From Thiorhodococcus sp. (GTDB taxonomy: Bacteria; Pseudomonadota; Gammaproteobacteria; Chromatiales; Chromatiaceae), in contig JARIBS010000078.1 in the NCBI GenBank assembly GCA_029257385.1, positions 1-64,000 on the forward strand: a stretch of DNA of 64,000 nt, written 5' to 3'. The translations under genes were made by a program, and so were the position numbers. The notes under the pieces were generated by a model. It had not been told where the DNA came from, did not search any database, and saw nothing but the letters and a program-made list of their open reading frames with translations. Below are positions 11,387 through 22,048 of the stretch, piece by piece; position 1 is the first letter of the stretch; each line of letters opens with the position of its first letter.

Positions 11387-12478
11387 TCACCGTTTGCGTA
11401 AGCGCTCGAGCGCCATCTGGAGGCTGACGCGCATCCGCTCGATGCCCCTGGCCAATGCCCCGATCTCATCGTTGCGACCAGTCTCGACGATCTCTGCGTC
11501 GAGCTTGCCCCGGCTGATCTCATCGGCGAGCGCCGTCAGATGCCGAATCGGCGTGCTCATACGCCTTGCCAGCAGCAGTGCGATGATGACCACGGCAAGG
11601 AGCGTTACGCCCAACAACAGCAGGGCGTTGGTCAGCGCCGCGTTGGCGGCTGCATAGGCCTCATCGTGATCCTGTTGCAGAATAAGCGTCCACCCTTGAT
11701 CGAGTGTCTTTGCATGAGCGACGATGCGCTTGCCGTTGTAGTCGAGGGCGCGGGCGGCAGTGCCGGCGTCTCGATCCACGTGCAGTGCTGGATGGTCGCT
11801 GAAGTCCTGAAGCTCCGAAGAGACCTCGCCGTCGCCATGAGCGATCAAACGGTTAGCCTCGTCAAGCAGGATGGCGAATCCGGTTTGGCCAATGCGTGTT
11901 TTGGTGATCGTCTTGGACAGGTCTTCGAGGGTCATGGCGATCGCGATCACGCCTGCCATCTTAGCGTTAGCGCCCTTGATCGGTTTGGCGAGGATCAGCG
12001 CCGGCTTCTTCGACGTCTTGCCCATCACCACCTGTCGGCCTAGGTCCGCGCCGTCCATGACCTGTCGGAAATAGTCGCGGTCGCCGTAGAAGGTTTGCGG
12101 ATTCCCATCGCTACGTCCCAGGTTCTCGCCGTTCGGGCGTACCGTGAATGCGAGGTAGATCCACGAATAGGTCTCGCTGATGGTCTCGAGCGCGGCGTCT
12201 TGCGAGCCGTCCTGCATACCCCGAATCGCCGGTGTCGCGGCGTTCTGCTCCAGGATGCGGAGATTCGCCGTGGTCCACTGCTCGACGCTGTAACCAAGGG
12301 ACTCGGTGTTCTCGTCCAGGCTTTGGGAGATATTGGCGGTCCACTCGCGCGTGGAGTCATAAATGCTGATGTACCAGAGACCGACCATTGGGATGAGCGC
12401 CACCACGCACATGGTCAGTAGAATCTGATAAAAAATCGGGAATTTGATCGTCTTGCGGTCTCGTGCTGTCATGCCCAC
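11387..12478 (-). CDS. Membrane-anchored Cache-HAMP sensor protein lacking an output domain
   Basis: TM1, Cache-like periplasmic region (GRSDGNPQTFYGDRDYFRQ...GVIAIAMTLEDLS), TM2, HAMP (RRMSTPIRHLTALADEISRGKLDAEI); ends right after HAMP. Confidence 0.8.
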   Translation of the reverse strand: MGMTARDRKTIKFPIFYQILLTMCVVALIPMVGLWYISIYDSTREWTANISQSLDENTESLGYSVEQWTTANLRILEQNAATPAIRGMQDGSQDAALETISETYSWIYLAFTVRPNGENLGRSDGNPQTFYGDRDYFRQVMDGADLGRQVVMGKTSKKPALILAKPIKGANAKMAGVIAIAMTLEDLSKTITKTRIGQTGFAILLDEANRLIAHGDGEVSSELQDFSDHPALHVDRDAGTAARALDYNGKRIVAHAKTLDQGWTLILQQDHDEAYAAANAALTNALLLLGVTLLAVVIIALLLARRMSTPIRHLTALADEISRGKLDAEIVETGRNDEIGALARGIERMRVSLQMALERLRKR

Positions 12479-12860
12479 TGCTGCCTCTAATCACGTCAAA
12501 GAGATATCAACGCATTCTGATCCGCCGTTCAATTCGGTCCGCTGACATTGCATCGGATCGAATAACCGAAGACGACCGTATGCGCTGGATCGTAGCGGCG
12601 AGGCGGATGATGGGCAAGACGGTTTCGGTTAAGTATGGTGCTGATCCTTCAGCTTTTTCTGTTTCTTTGCTGGGCGTCACAGTTTCCTCGCCTGGGTTTC
12701 CGCCTGCCGCCTCGACCAGAAGCGCGGCAAGGATGGCCATGCGCTCCGCGCCTGGTGTTGTTCGGCGGCGGTGTATCTCCGTTACAACCGCTTGCACCCG
12801 AGTCGAGCGGGAATTGCTGACTGCTCGGCAGAACCTAAGACACAGACGTTGGCACTCAGG

Positions 12861-12866
12861 TATAAT
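12861..12866 (+). promoter_or_regulatory. Candidate -10 element (TATAAT) for rnpB
   Basis: TATAAT about 8-12 nt upstream of the predicted RNase P RNA 5' end; no convincing -35. Confidence 0.5.
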
Positions 12867-12872
12867 GATCGG

Positions 12873-13246
12873 CTGGGAGTCGGCCAGGCAGCCGCTCTTT
12901 TCTAGATGGGAAAGGGAGGAAAGTCCGGGCTCCATTGGGCAGGGTGCCAGGTAATGCCTGGGGGGCGTGAGTCCACGGAAAGTGCCACAGAAAACATACC
13001 GCCGATCCCATCGCTGCGATGGGAGGTAAGGGTGAAATGGTGCGGTAAGAGCGCACCGCGCTGGTGGCAACACCAGTGGCAGGGTAAACCCCACCCGGAG
13101 CAAGACCAAATAGGGGGACTCGCGGCCTCGGCCGCAGCGCGCGGCCCGTGCGCGTCCCCGGGTAGGTCGCTTGAGGCGCGCGGTGACGCGTGTCCTAGAT
13201 GAATGGCTGCCCTCGACAGAACCCGGCTTATCGGCCGACTCCTTCC
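12873..13246 (+). ncRNA. rnpB: RNase P RNA, bacterial class A
   Basis: GAGTCGGCC...GGCCGACTC terminal pairing; GAGGAAAGTCCGGGCTCC, CCACAGAAAACATACCG, GGTAAGGGTGAAATGGTGCGGTAAGAGCGCACCG, GGTAAACCCCACCCGGAGCAAGACCAAATAGG. Confidence 0.95.
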
Positions 13247-13266
13247 TTCTATCAGTACTCCCCTTC

Positions 13267-13293
13267 ATGGCGCGTTTGCGCCATTCTATTTTT
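13267..13293 (+). terminator. Rho-independent terminator after rnpB
   Basis: ATGGCGC-GTTT-GCGCCAT followed by TCTATTTTT. Confidence 0.8.
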
Positions 13294-13437
13294 CTCCAAG
13301 TTAGCGCATATATCTAAAGTCATTTCTGAGCTTTGCTGGTCAGCTCTTTGAAAGCGGCTCTTTTCTTTCGCTTCCTATCGCACCCCAACTTTGGCTTGTA
13401 AGCCGCTGAGTATCAAGACTTAAAGCACAAGGATTTC

Positions 13438-13466
13438 TTGACGCTGTCGATATCCCTCTCTAACAT
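13438..13466 (+). promoter_or_regulatory. Sigma70-type promoter of the mraZ/dcw operon
   Basis: TTGACG-N17-TAACAT. Confidence 0.65.
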
Positions 13467-13475
13467 GAGGCTGAA

Positions 13476-13500
13476 GTGGGTGAGAGTGGGGAAATGGGGA
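13476..13500 (+). promoter_or_regulatory. Putative MraZ operator (three direct repeats at 10-bp period)
   Basis: GTGGG-TGAGA-GTGGG-GAAAT-GGGGA just downstream of the promoter and upstream of mraZ. Confidence 0.7.
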
Positions 13501-13537
13501 ACTTTTTGCTGCGGGCGGATCGTCAAGAGGTGCGCTG

Positions 13538-13993
13538 GTGTTTCGGGGGGTCTCCATTGTCAATCTGGACGCTAAGGGGCGTCTTGCGATTCCATCCAGG
13601 CATCGTGAGCGTCTGCGAGAAATCTGTGGCGCCCATCTCATCGTCACCGTAGATCGGGACCGCTGTCTCCTGCTGTATCCAGAGCCAGAATGGGAAATCA
13701 TTGAGCGTAAGTTCTCCGCACTTCCCGCTCTCGACCCCACTGCCCGTTCTCTTCAGCGTCTCTATGTCGGTAACGCACAGGATGTGGACATTGATGCTCA
13801 AGGCAGGATTTTACTGCCGCAGTATCTGCGCGAGTTTGCATCACTGGATAGACGTGTCGCGTTCGTTGGGCAGGGTATCAAATTCGAGTTGTGGGACGAG
13901 CACGCCTGGAACGCCCGCAACGAGGCGGCGCTAAATGATGCCGCGATCGGGGATCTGGCCCTGCAAGCCGGGCTCGGTTCCCTCACGCTGTGA
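13538..13993 (+). CDS. mraZ: Transcriptional regulator MraZ
   Basis: MFRGVSIVNLDAKGRLAIPSRHRERL...; first gene of the dcw cluster; GTG start. Confidence 0.95.
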   Translation: MFRGVSIVNLDAKGRLAIPSRHRERLREICGAHLIVTVDRDRCLLLYPEPEWEIIERKFSALPALDPTARSLQRLYVGNAQDVDIDAQGRILLPQYLREFASLDRRVAFVGQGIKFELWDEHAWNARNEAALNDAAIGDLALQAGLGSLTL

Positions 13994-14967
13994 GTCGGGA
14001 GTCGGGCCGCCGCGATTTTGATCATGTGGGGAATAGCCAGTTGGCGCATAAGCCCGTACTTTTGGAGGAGAGCGTGTCAGCCTTGGTGTTGTATCCAGAC
14101 GGGGTTTATGTCGACGCCACCTTTGGCCGGGGCGGGCACAGTCGCGCCATTCTTGAACGACTGAGCATGGCTGGCCGGCTGATTGGTCTCGATCGCGATC
14201 CGGACGCGATCGAGGCGGGTCGCGCCCTGGCGCATTCCGATCGTCGGTTCTCGATCGTCCAAGGCTCCTTCGCCACGCTCACCGAGCGCCTGGCGGAAGC
14301 CGACGTGCAGGGTCGTCAGGTGAGCGGGATACTGCTCGATCTTGGTGTGTCCTCGCCCCAGTTGGATCAGGCGGAGCGCGGGTTCAGTTTTGCCGCAGAC
14401 GGGCCACTGGATATGCGCATGGACCCAAGCTCGGGGATGTCGGCGGCGCAATGGCTGATGCGTGCGGACCAGTCCGAGATCGCCACCGTGCTGCGCGAGC
14501 TTGGCGAGGAGCGCCATGCCAGACGCATCGCGCGCGTGATCGTGGAAACGCGCCTACAGACGCCGATCGTCACGACTTCTCAGCTCGCCGCGCTAGTCTC
14601 GCGCACCATTGGGCGGCATGAACCCGGCAAGCATCCCGCGACCCGCACTTTTCAGGCATTGCGCATCCAGATCAACGACGAACTCGGCGCGCTACGCGCC
14701 TGTCTGGCTCAGGTCTGCGATCTGCTGGAGACGACAGGGCGTCTGGTCGTCATCAGCTTCCATTCCTTAGAAGACCGCATCGTCAAGCGGTTCATCCGCA
14801 CCGAATCCCAGGGACCGATGCTCCCGAAAGGACTGCCCGTGCCGGCCACCGATGCCCAGGGGCGACTGCGGGCGCTCGGCAAGCCGCTGAGGGCGTGCGC
14901 CGATGAGGTGTCGATCAACCCCAGATCCCGGAGCGCCATCATGCGCGTGGCCGAGCGTCTGTCATGA
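13990..14967 (+). CDS. rsmH: 16S rRNA (cytosine(1402)-N4)-methyltransferase
   Basis: HKPVLLEESVSALV...DATFGRGGHSRAIL...GILLDLGVSSPQLDQAERGFSF. Confidence 0.95.
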   Translation: MSRESGRRDFDHVGNSQLAHKPVLLEESVSALVLYPDGVYVDATFGRGGHSRAILERLSMAGRLIGLDRDPDAIEAGRALAHSDRRFSIVQGSFATLTERLAEADVQGRQVSGILLDLGVSSPQLDQAERGFSFAADGPLDMRMDPSSGMSAAQWLMRADQSEIATVLRELGEERHARRIARVIVETRLQTPIVTTSQLAALVSRTIGRHEPGKHPATRTFQALRIQINDELGALRACLAQVCDLLETTGRLVVISFHSLEDRIVKRFIRTESQGPMLPKGLPVPATDAQGRLRALGKPLRACADEVSINPRSRSAIMRVAERLS

Positions 14968-15254
14968 CCAAAAACCATTTGCTGATCATCGCTGGCCTGG
15001 TCTGTGCCGCCATCCTGACGGCGGTTGGGGTCGTGCACACCAAATATCTGACACGGGTCCACTTTGCACAACTTCAGGATTTGCGGGCGCAGCGTGATGC
15101 CATCGATGTCGAGTGGAACCGCTTGCGTCTCGACGAGGCCGCTCTCTCCACCCATGCGCGTGTCGAACGCAAAGCACGACATGAGCTTGGCATGTTCGCC
15201 CCAAGGGTCGGCGACGTACTACTGATTGAGGACACTGGTCATGGCCACCCGTAA
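14964..15254 (+). CDS. ftsL: Cell division protein FtsL
   Basis: Small single-TM coiled-coil protein between rsmH and ftsI. Confidence 0.9.
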   Translation: MTKNHLLIIAGLVCAAILTAVGVVHTKYLTRVHFAQLQDLRAQRDAIDVEWNRLRLDEAALSTHARVERKARHELGMFAPRVGDVLLIEDTGHGHP

Positions 15255-17007
15255 TCGTCGCTCACGCAAGGTTGCGAGCCAAAAGCCTAAACCGAACCTG
15301 CGGTTACGGCGTCAACTCTTGGTTGGCGTCATGACGCTGGCCTTTGTGACGCTGTCGGCGGGAGTCTTCTATCGCCAGGTCGTGCAAACCGAGTTCCTGC
15401 GCAAAGAGGGCGAATCTCGTTATCTGCGCACCGCAGAGATCGCGGCGCGCCGTGGCATGATCACCGATCGCAACGGCGAGCCGCTGGCCGTCAGCACGCC
15501 GGTTGAGACGGTCTCGGCACAGCCGCGCAAGCTGGTCGAGCGTCTGGACGCTTTGCCCGCGCTTGCCCAAGCGCTCGGGATGGACGCTGCTCAACTGCGC
15601 GAGAAGGTCGAATCCAATCGGGAACGCGGGTTCATCTATCTCAAGCGTCGTGTCAGCTTCGGTGAGGCGGATGCGGTCAAGGCGGTGGTCTCCGGGTACA
15701 AGATCGAAGGCGTGAATTTCGATACCGAATATCGTCGCTACTATCCCGGCGCAGAGTTTTTTGGACAGGTCATCGGGTTTACCGATATCGAGGATCGCGG
15801 CCAGGAAGGCATCGAATTGGCGTATGACGCTGCGCTCAAAGCCGAACCAGGACTCCACCGTGTCATTCGCGACGGCCGCAACCGCGTGGTGGAGGAGATC
15901 GAGCAGATCAGACCGCCGCGCCCAGGCAGAGACCTCGTTCTGAGTCTGGATCGTCGCTTGCAGTTCCTGGCCTATCGCGAGCTGAAGGCGGCGGTGGTGA
16001 AGCATCGCGCCAAGGGCGGCAGCGCCGTGGTGCTCGATGTCGCCACGGGAGAGGTGCTGGCGATGGTCAACCAGCCCGGATTCAACCCCAACACCGATCG
16101 CACAGGCAGTAGCGAACGCCGCCGCAACCGTGCGCTGACCGACGTCATGGAACCGGGTTCGACGGTGAAGCCGCTGGTCGTCGCGGCGGCACTCGAGAAA
16201 GGCAGGATCTCGCCACGAACACCGATCGCGACCGCGCCAGGCTTCTACAAGGTCGCTCGCAACACCGTCAAAGACGTCCGCAATTACGGCACCTTAGATG
16301 TGACTGGCGTCATCACCAAATCGAGCAATGTGGGTGTCGTGAAAATCGCTCAAAAGATCGGCTACGCCGATCTGTGGGGGATCTATGACCAGGTTGGCTT
16401 CGGACGCACCAGCGGGATCGGCTTTCCGGGCGAGAGCAGAGGACGGTTGAGAAATCACAGTACTTGGCGGCCGTTCGAGCACGCCACACACGCTTTCGGC
16501 TACGGCCTGTCGGTGACCGCGCTTCAGTTGGCACAGTCCTATGGCGTGCTCGCCGCCGACGGCATCAAGCGCCCCGTGACGCTGTTCAAGCACGACTCAT
16601 CCGCGCCTCACTCAAGCCGTGTTCCGGTGCGTGTGCTGAGCGAAGATACGGCGCGCAAGGTGCGCGCAATGATGGAGACCGTCGTCTCCGAGAAAGGCAC
16701 CGCCGCCAAGGCCGCGATCACCGGCTACCGGGTTGCGGGTAAGACGGGCACGGCAAAGAAGGCCAGCAGTTCCGGCTACTCGGGGCGGCGCTATCAATCG
16801 GTGTTTGCCGGCTTCGTTCCGGCCGGTCGACCGCGCTTGGTCATGGTCGTCATGATCGACGAACCCGGTGGCAAGTCCTATTACGGCGGCATCGTAGCCG
16901 CACCGGTGTTTCAGAAGGTCATGGAAGGCGCCCTGCGCCTGTTTAACGTACCGCCCGATGATCCCACACCCTCCATGCTGCTGGCGCACCGCGAGCCCGC
17001 TCAATGA
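15241..17007 (+). CDS. ftsI: Peptidoglycan transpeptidase FtsI (PBP3)
   Basis: PBP dimer and transpeptidase domains; EPGSTVKPL (SxxK), SSN, KTGTAKK. Confidence 0.95.
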   Translation: MATRNRRSRKVASQKPKPNLRLRRQLLVGVMTLAFVTLSAGVFYRQVVQTEFLRKEGESRYLRTAEIAARRGMITDRNGEPLAVSTPVETVSAQPRKLVERLDALPALAQALGMDAAQLREKVESNRERGFIYLKRRVSFGEADAVKAVVSGYKIEGVNFDTEYRRYYPGAEFFGQVIGFTDIEDRGQEGIELAYDAALKAEPGLHRVIRDGRNRVVEEIEQIRPPRPGRDLVLSLDRRLQFLAYRELKAAVVKHRAKGGSAVVLDVATGEVLAMVNQPGFNPNTDRTGSSERRRNRALTDVMEPGSTVKPLVVAAALEKGRISPRTPIATAPGFYKVARNTVKDVRNYGTLDVTGVITKSSNVGVVKIAQKIGYADLWGIYDQVGFGRTSGIGFPGESRGRLRNHSTWRPFEHATHAFGYGLSVTALQLAQSYGVLAADGIKRPVTLFKHDSSAPHSSRVPVRVLSEDTARKVRAMMETVVSEKGTAAKAAITGYRVAGKTGTAKKASSSGYSGRRYQSVFAGFVPAGRPRLVMVVMIDEPGGKSYYGGIVAAPVFQKVMEGALRLFNVPPDDPTPSMLLAHREPAQ

Positions 17008-18383
17008 GTTCATCGGCACGCATGATGTGGACCCTGAGTCATGCCACCAAGCAGGTCGGCGGAACGCTGCACGGGACGGATGCGCGCTTTAGCGCCGTCG
17101 GCACAGATTCGCGCACCGATTGCAGCGGCCAGCTTTTTATTGCGCTGCGTGGCGAGCATTTTGACGCACACGCCTACGTCGCACAGGCTCGCGAGCATGG
17201 CGCTGTCGCTGCCATGGTGGATCACCCGCTGGAGATCGATCTGCCCCAGTGGATCGTCGACGACACGCGGCTTGGACTGGGCCAGCTGGCCGCCGCCTGG
17301 CGTGATCGTTTTGCGGGCAGAATCGTCGCGATCACCGGCAGCAACGGCAAGACCACGGTCAAGGAGATGGTCGCGGCCATCCTCTCGCACAGCGGGTCCA
17401 CGCTGGCCACCAAAGGCAATTTGAACAACGACATCGGCATGCCGCTGACCCTGCTTGGCGCGCGTGACGAGGACTATCTGGTGCTGGAGATGGGCGCCAA
17501 CCATGCCGACGAGATCGGCTACATGACCGATATCGCCCGCCCGGACCTGGCGCTCATCACCAATGCCGGTCGCGCGCACCTGGAAGGATTCGGCACGCTT
17601 GAGGGCGTAGCACGTGCCAAGGGCGAGATCGCGCGCGGTCTCGACAGCGCGGGTGTGTTGGTCGTCGATGGCGACTCGCCCTTCATCGCGCTCTGGCGCG
17701 AACTCGCCGGGACACGCCGAGTGCTCGAATTCGGACTCAGCGATGCCTCGGAGGTGAGCGCGGATCCGGCGAGCGCGCGAGTCGCTTGGGACGAGGACGG
17801 CTTTCGCACCGAGTTCTCGGCGCGCGTTGCCGGACGCTCGATGCCGCTGGCGCTGCGTCTGACAGGTCAGCACAACGTACGCAATGCACTGGCGGCTGTC
17901 GCCGTCGCGACGGCCTTGGGAGTCGAGGCATCCGCCATTCGCGATGGCCTGGCATCGCTGCATCCAGTCAAGGGGCGCCTGTACCCGTGCCCGTGCGCGG
18001 GGCTGGGCGTAATCGACGACACCTACAACGCCAATCCAGACTCCATTGCCGCCGCGATTGAGGTCTTGGCGGGACTGAGCGGCCAGCGCTGGCTGGTCAT
18101 CGGCGATCTGGGTGAGTTAGGCGCCGACGCGCTTGCGCTGCATCACGAGATCGGCGAGCGTGCGCGCTCCGCCGGTGTCGAACGCATGGCGACGGTCGGA
18201 AGCTCAAGTGCGGAGACCAGCCGCGCCTTCGGTCGCGGCGCGGCGCATTTCGCCGATCAGACAGCGTTGATTGCCCACCTGAAATCGGAGCTGGGCCGAG
18301 ACGACCGCGTCCTGGTCAAAGGGTCGCGCCTGGCGCGGATGGAACATGTCGTGGAAGCGCTGTGCGCTGAGGTAAAACCTTAA
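17004..18383 (+). CDS. murF: UDP-N-acetylmuramoyl-tripeptide--D-alanyl-D-alanine ligase
   Basis: [16 protein letters not shown]...[15 protein letters not shown]. Confidence 0.95.
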   Translation: MSSSARMMWTLSHATKQVGGTLHGTDARFSAVGTDSRTDCSGQLFIALRGEHFDAHAYVAQAREHGAVAAMVDHPLEIDLPQWIVDDTRLGLGQLAAAWRDRFAGRIVAITGSNGKTTVKEMVAAILSHSGSTLATKGNLNNDIGMPLTLLGARDEDYLVLEMGANHADEIGYMTDIARPDLALITNAGRAHLEGFGTLEGVARAKGEIARGLDSAGVLVVDGDSPFIALWRELAGTRRVLEFGLSDASEVSADPASARVAWDEDGFRTEFSARVAGRSMPLALRLTGQHNVRNALAAVAVATALGVEASAIRDGLASLHPVKGRLYPCPCAGLGVIDDTYNANPDSIAAAIEVLAGLSGQRWLVIGDLGELGADALALHHEIGERARSAGVERMATVGSSSAETSRAFGRGAAHFADQTALIAHLKSELGRDDRVLVKGSRLARMEHVVEALCAEVKP

Positions 18384-19465
18384 TGCTGTTGTATTTGACC
18401 GATTGGCTCGCAGAGCACTATAGGGTCTTCGGTATCTTCCGTTACCTGACCTTGCGGGCGATTTTTGGCGTGCTCACTGCGCTGATGATTGCCTTGCTGG
18501 TCGGGCGGCCAATGATCCGCCGACTGCGCGCCTACAAGATCGGGCAGACCGTTCGCAACGATGGCCCGCAGAGCCACCTGTCCAAGTCCGGCACGCCGAC
18601 CATGGGCGGCGCCCTGATCCTGGTCGCCGTCTGCATCGCGACGCTGCTGTGGTCGGATCTGAGCAACCATTATGTCTGGATCGTGCTGCTGACGACCCTC
18701 GCCTTCGGCACCATCGGTCTGGTCGATGACTACAAAAAACTGGTCCAGCGCGATCCGCGCGGACTCATCGCCCGCTGGAAGTATTTCTGGCAGACCATCG
18801 CCGGTCTGGCCGCAGCGGTGGCCTTTTATCTGACGGCCAACTCACCGGCCGAAACGGCGCTGCTCATTCCATACGCAAAGAATCTGGCAATCCAGCTCGG
18901 CCCCTGGTTCATCGTGTTGACCTATTTCGTGATCGTCGGGACCAGCAACGCCGTCAATCTCACCGATGGGCTGGATGGGTTGGCGATCATGCCGACCGTG
19001 CTGATCGCCGGTGCGCTGGCGATCTTCATCTATGCCGCGGGGCATGTCCAGATCGCCAACTATCTCCTTATCCCGCACATCCCCGAGGCCGGCGAACTGG
19101 TGATCTTCTGCGCCACCCTAGTGGGCGCGGGACTCGGCTTTCTGTGGTTCAACGCCTATCCGGCGCAGGTCTTCATGGGCGACGTGGGCGCCTTGGCCCT
19201 GGGTGCGGCATTGGGCGCGGTCGCGGTCGCCGCGCGTCAGGAGTTGGTGCTGTTCATCATGGGCGGCGTCTTTGTCATGGAGACCCTGTCGGTGATGCTG
19301 CAAGTGCTGTCGTTCAAGCTGACCGGGAAACGGATCTTTCGCATGGCACCGCTGCATCACCATTTCGAACTCAAAGGTTGGCCAGAGCCACGGGTCATCG
19401 TGCGGTTCTGGATCGTGACGGTGATTTTGGTGCTCATCGGGCTTGCGAGCCTGAAGATCAGGTGA
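18383..19465 (+). CDS. mraY: Phospho-N-acetylmuramoyl-pentapeptide transferase
   Basis: [10 protein letters not shown]...[13 protein letters not shown]...[11 protein letters not shown]...[13 protein letters not shown]. Confidence 0.97.
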   Translation: MLLYLTDWLAEHYRVFGIFRYLTLRAIFGVLTALMIALLVGRPMIRRLRAYKIGQTVRNDGPQSHLSKSGTPTMGGALILVAVCIATLLWSDLSNHYVWIVLLTTLAFGTIGLVDDYKKLVQRDPRGLIARWKYFWQTIAGLAAAVAFYLTANSPAETALLIPYAKNLAIQLGPWFIVLTYFVIVGTSNAVNLTDGLDGLAIMPTVLIAGALAIFIYAAGHVQIANYLLIPHIPEAGELVIFCATLVGAGLGFLWFNAYPAQVFMGDVGALALGAALGAVAVAARQELVLFIMGGVFVMETLSVMLQVLSFKLTGKRIFRMAPLHHHFELKGWPEPRVIVRFWIVTVILVLIGLASLKIR

Positions 19466-19472
19466 CGCCACA

Positions 19473-20855
19473 ATGACGCCCCCAGTCCAACCCCGCGAAA
19501 CGCTGCTGCAAGCGCCGCCCCAGACCAGAATATTGGTGGTCGGTCTTGGCACGACGGGGCTGTCCTGCGTGCGCTATCTCAGAGCGCAAGGGGTGATGGT
19601 GGCGGTCACTGACAGCCGAGCGAGACCGCCTGGATTGGATGCACTGCAAACCGATATGCCGGAGATCGCGGTCTTCCTCGGCGGGTTCGAGCCGGAGGTC
19701 TTCGCTGCGGCGTCCGAGCTGGTCGTAAGCCCCGGCGTTGCGGTCAGTGAACCGCTGATCCAGCAGGCAATCGCGCGTGGTGTGGCGGTGACCGGCGACG
19801 TGGAGCTCTTCGTGCGCGCCGTGCGCGCCCCGCTATGCGCCATTACCGGCTCTAACGGCAAGAGCACGGTGACGACACTCGTTGGCATGATGGCGCAACT
19901 GGCCGGACAGCGGGTGGCGGTCGGCGGCAACCTCGGCGAACCCGTGCTCGATCTGATCGACCCAGCCATTGAGCGCTATGTGATCGAGTTGTCCAGTTTT
20001 CAGCTCGAGACGACGCCGGGACTGCGGGCGGATGGCGCCGTGGTGCTCAATATCTCGGCCGATCATCTCGATCGCTATCCCAATCTGGCCACCTATGTCG
20101 CGACCAAGGCCCAGATCTATCGCGGAGCGCGCGTCGCCGTCGTCAACCGCGACGATCCGTTGGTGGCGGCCATGCCACACCAGGCCGAGCGCGAAATCGG
20201 TTTCACGCTTGGCGAGCCGGGCGCGGGCGACTTCGGGCTGAGATCGCTCGAGGGTCAGGTCTGGATCTGTCACGGTCGTGAGCCGCTGATGCCGGCGAGC
20301 GAGGTGCGTATCCCCGGACGGCACAATCTGGCCAACGCACTGGCGGCGCTGGCGCTGGCGCTGGCAAGCGCAATCCCGATGCACTCGGCCTGTGAGGCGC
20401 TGAGACGCTTTCCCGGTCTGGCGCATCGCAGCGCCCTGGTCACGGAGCGCGCCGGGGTGCGCTGGTACGACGACTCCAAGGGGACCAATCCAGGCGCGAC
20501 GGTGGCGGCCCTAGATGGGTTGGTGGCAGATGAGACCTCCGCCCGGGCCGTCCTGATCGCGGGCGGTGAGGGCAAGGGCGCCGATTTCACACCCTTGCGC
20601 ACGGCAGTCGCGCGGGCCGCGCGGGCCGTGGTGCTCATCGGCCGGGACGCCCCCTTGATCGAGGCGGCCATCGCCGGTGCCGCTCCGATCACTCACGCGA
20701 CGGACATGACCGACGCAGTCACCCAAGCCGCCGCACTTGCCGAGCCGGGCGATTGCGTACTGCTCTCGCCGGCGTGTGCGAGCTTTGACATGTTTGAGAA
20801 TTACGAACATCGCGGTCGGGTCTTCTCCGAGGCGGTGCGGGGGCTCGGGTCATGA
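19473..20855 (+). CDS. murD: UDP-N-acetylmuramoylalanine--D-glutamate ligase
   Basis: ITGSNGKSTVTTLVGMMAQ...YDDSKGTNPGATVAAL...LLSPACASFDMFENYEHRG. Confidence 0.96.
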   Translation: MTPPVQPRETLLQAPPQTRILVVGLGTTGLSCVRYLRAQGVMVAVTDSRARPPGLDALQTDMPEIAVFLGGFEPEVFAAASELVVSPGVAVSEPLIQQAIARGVAVTGDVELFVRAVRAPLCAITGSNGKSTVTTLVGMMAQLAGQRVAVGGNLGEPVLDLIDPAIERYVIELSSFQLETTPGLRADGAVVLNISADHLDRYPNLATYVATKAQIYRGARVAVVNRDDPLVAAMPHQAEREIGFTLGEPGAGDFGLRSLEGQVWICHGREPLMPASEVRIPGRHNLANALAALALALASAIPMHSACEALRRFPGLAHRSALVTERAGVRWYDDSKGTNPGATVAALDGLVADETSARAVLIAGGEGKGADFTPLRTAVARAARAVVLIGRDAPLIEAAIAGAAPITHATDMTDAVTQAAALAEPGDCVLLSPACASFDMFENYEHRGRVFSEAVRGLGS

Positions 20856-22048
20856 CCGCCGCCGTTCGCTCCAAACGCGCCGGCCAGCCTAGACGTGAAC
20901 GCACGGCCACATTGGATTACCCGCTGCTGTGCTGCGCGCTGGCCCTGCTGGCATTCGGGCTGGTGATGGTGACATCGGCGTCCATGTCAATTGCGGAGCG
21001 CTGCTGCGGCGATCCTTTCTTTTATGCGCTGCGCCACGCGCTGGCACTGGGCCTCGCTCTGGGCGCGGGTGCTGTGGCCTACAGCGTGCCCACCGAATGG
21101 TGGAAGCGCTACGGAACCTGGCTGCTCCTGTTGGGCTTGCTGGCACTGGTGCTGGTGCTGGTGCCGGGCATCGGACGAACGGTTAATGGCGCCACCCGCT
21201 GGATTCCGCTCGGCCCCTTAAACCTCCAGCCATCGGAATTCCTCAAGCTGTTCGCCGTCCTCTATGTGGCGGGCTATCTCGTGCGTCATGCTGACCGGAT
21301 TGCCAATCAAATTTCGGGCTTCATGCGTCCCATGCTCCTGATCGGGATCGCTGCGGCGCTGATTCTCATGCAGCCTGATTTTGGGACTGCCGCCGTCATG
21401 CTGGCGACCGTGATGGGGATGCTGTATCTGGGCGGTGTCAGTCTCATGCCCTTCATTCTGCTGCTGGGGGTCGTCGCGGTTGGGCTGGTGACTCTGATCA
21501 TCGTGTCACCCTATCGATTGGAACGCGTGATCTCGTTCGTCGATCCCTGGAAGGACCCCTTCAACTCAGGCTATCAACTCAGTCAGGCGCTGATTGCCTT
21601 CGGGCGCGGAGAGTGGGTCGGCGTCGGACTCGGCAATGGCATCCAGAAACAGTTTTTTCTCCCCGAGGCGCACACCGATTTTCTCGCCTCTGTGATCGGC
21701 GAGGAGTTCGGCCTGGTCGGTATGCTGGTGCTGATCGCCGCGTTCGGGTTCTTGAGCTGGCGCGCGATCTCTATCGGCGTGCGGGCTGAGGCGGTCAAAC
21801 GGCCCTTTGAGTCCTTCGTAGCGCAGGGCATCGGGCTTTGGCTGGGCCTACAAGCCTTCGTCAACCTGGGCGTCAATGTCGGCATTTTGCCAACCAAGGG
21901 CCTGACACTGCCGTTCATGAGCTATGGCAGCAACAGCCTCATCGTCGGCTGTATGGCGATCGCCATCGTGTTGCGCATCGATCTGCTGGTGCGTCAACTC
22001 GAGCTTGAGGCTGGACCGAAACGGAGGTTGAAATGGGCACGTGCATAG
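20852..22048 (+). CDS. ftsW: Peptidoglycan glycosyltransferase FtsW
   Basis: SEDS-family membrane protein; GLTLPFMSYGSNSLIVGCMAIAIVLRID. Confidence 0.95.
   Translation: MTAAVRSKRAGQPRRERTATLDYPLLCCALALLAFGLVMVTSASMSIAERCCGDPFFYALRHALALGLALGAGAVAYSVPTEWWKRYGTWLLLLGLLALVLVLVPGIGRTVNGATRWIPLGPLNLQPSEFLKLFAVLYVAGYLVRHADRIANQISGFMRPMLLIGIAAALILMQPDFGTAAVMLATVMGMLYLGGVSLMPFILLLGVVAVGLVTLIIVSPYRLERVISFVDPWKDPFNSGYQLSQALIAFGRGEWVGVGLGNGIQKQFFLPEAHTDFLASVIGEEFGLVGMLVLIAAFGFLSWRAISIGVRAEAVKRPFESFVAQGIGLWLGLQAFVNLGVNVGILPTKGLTLPFMSYGSNSLIVGCMAIAIVLRIDLLVRQLELEAGPKRRLKWARA

Noticed and set aside
12507-13268. 253-aa minus-strand ORF over rnpB and its upstream region (and 163-aa plus ORF 12463-12954)
   Set aside because: Most of the ORF is antisense to RNase P RNA. 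The part beyond rnpB (about 12507-12800) has no recognisable domain, so the 12479-12860 interval is left unassigned.
17010-17963. 317-aa minus-strand ORF opposite murF
   Set aside because: Antisense shadow of a well-supported murF.
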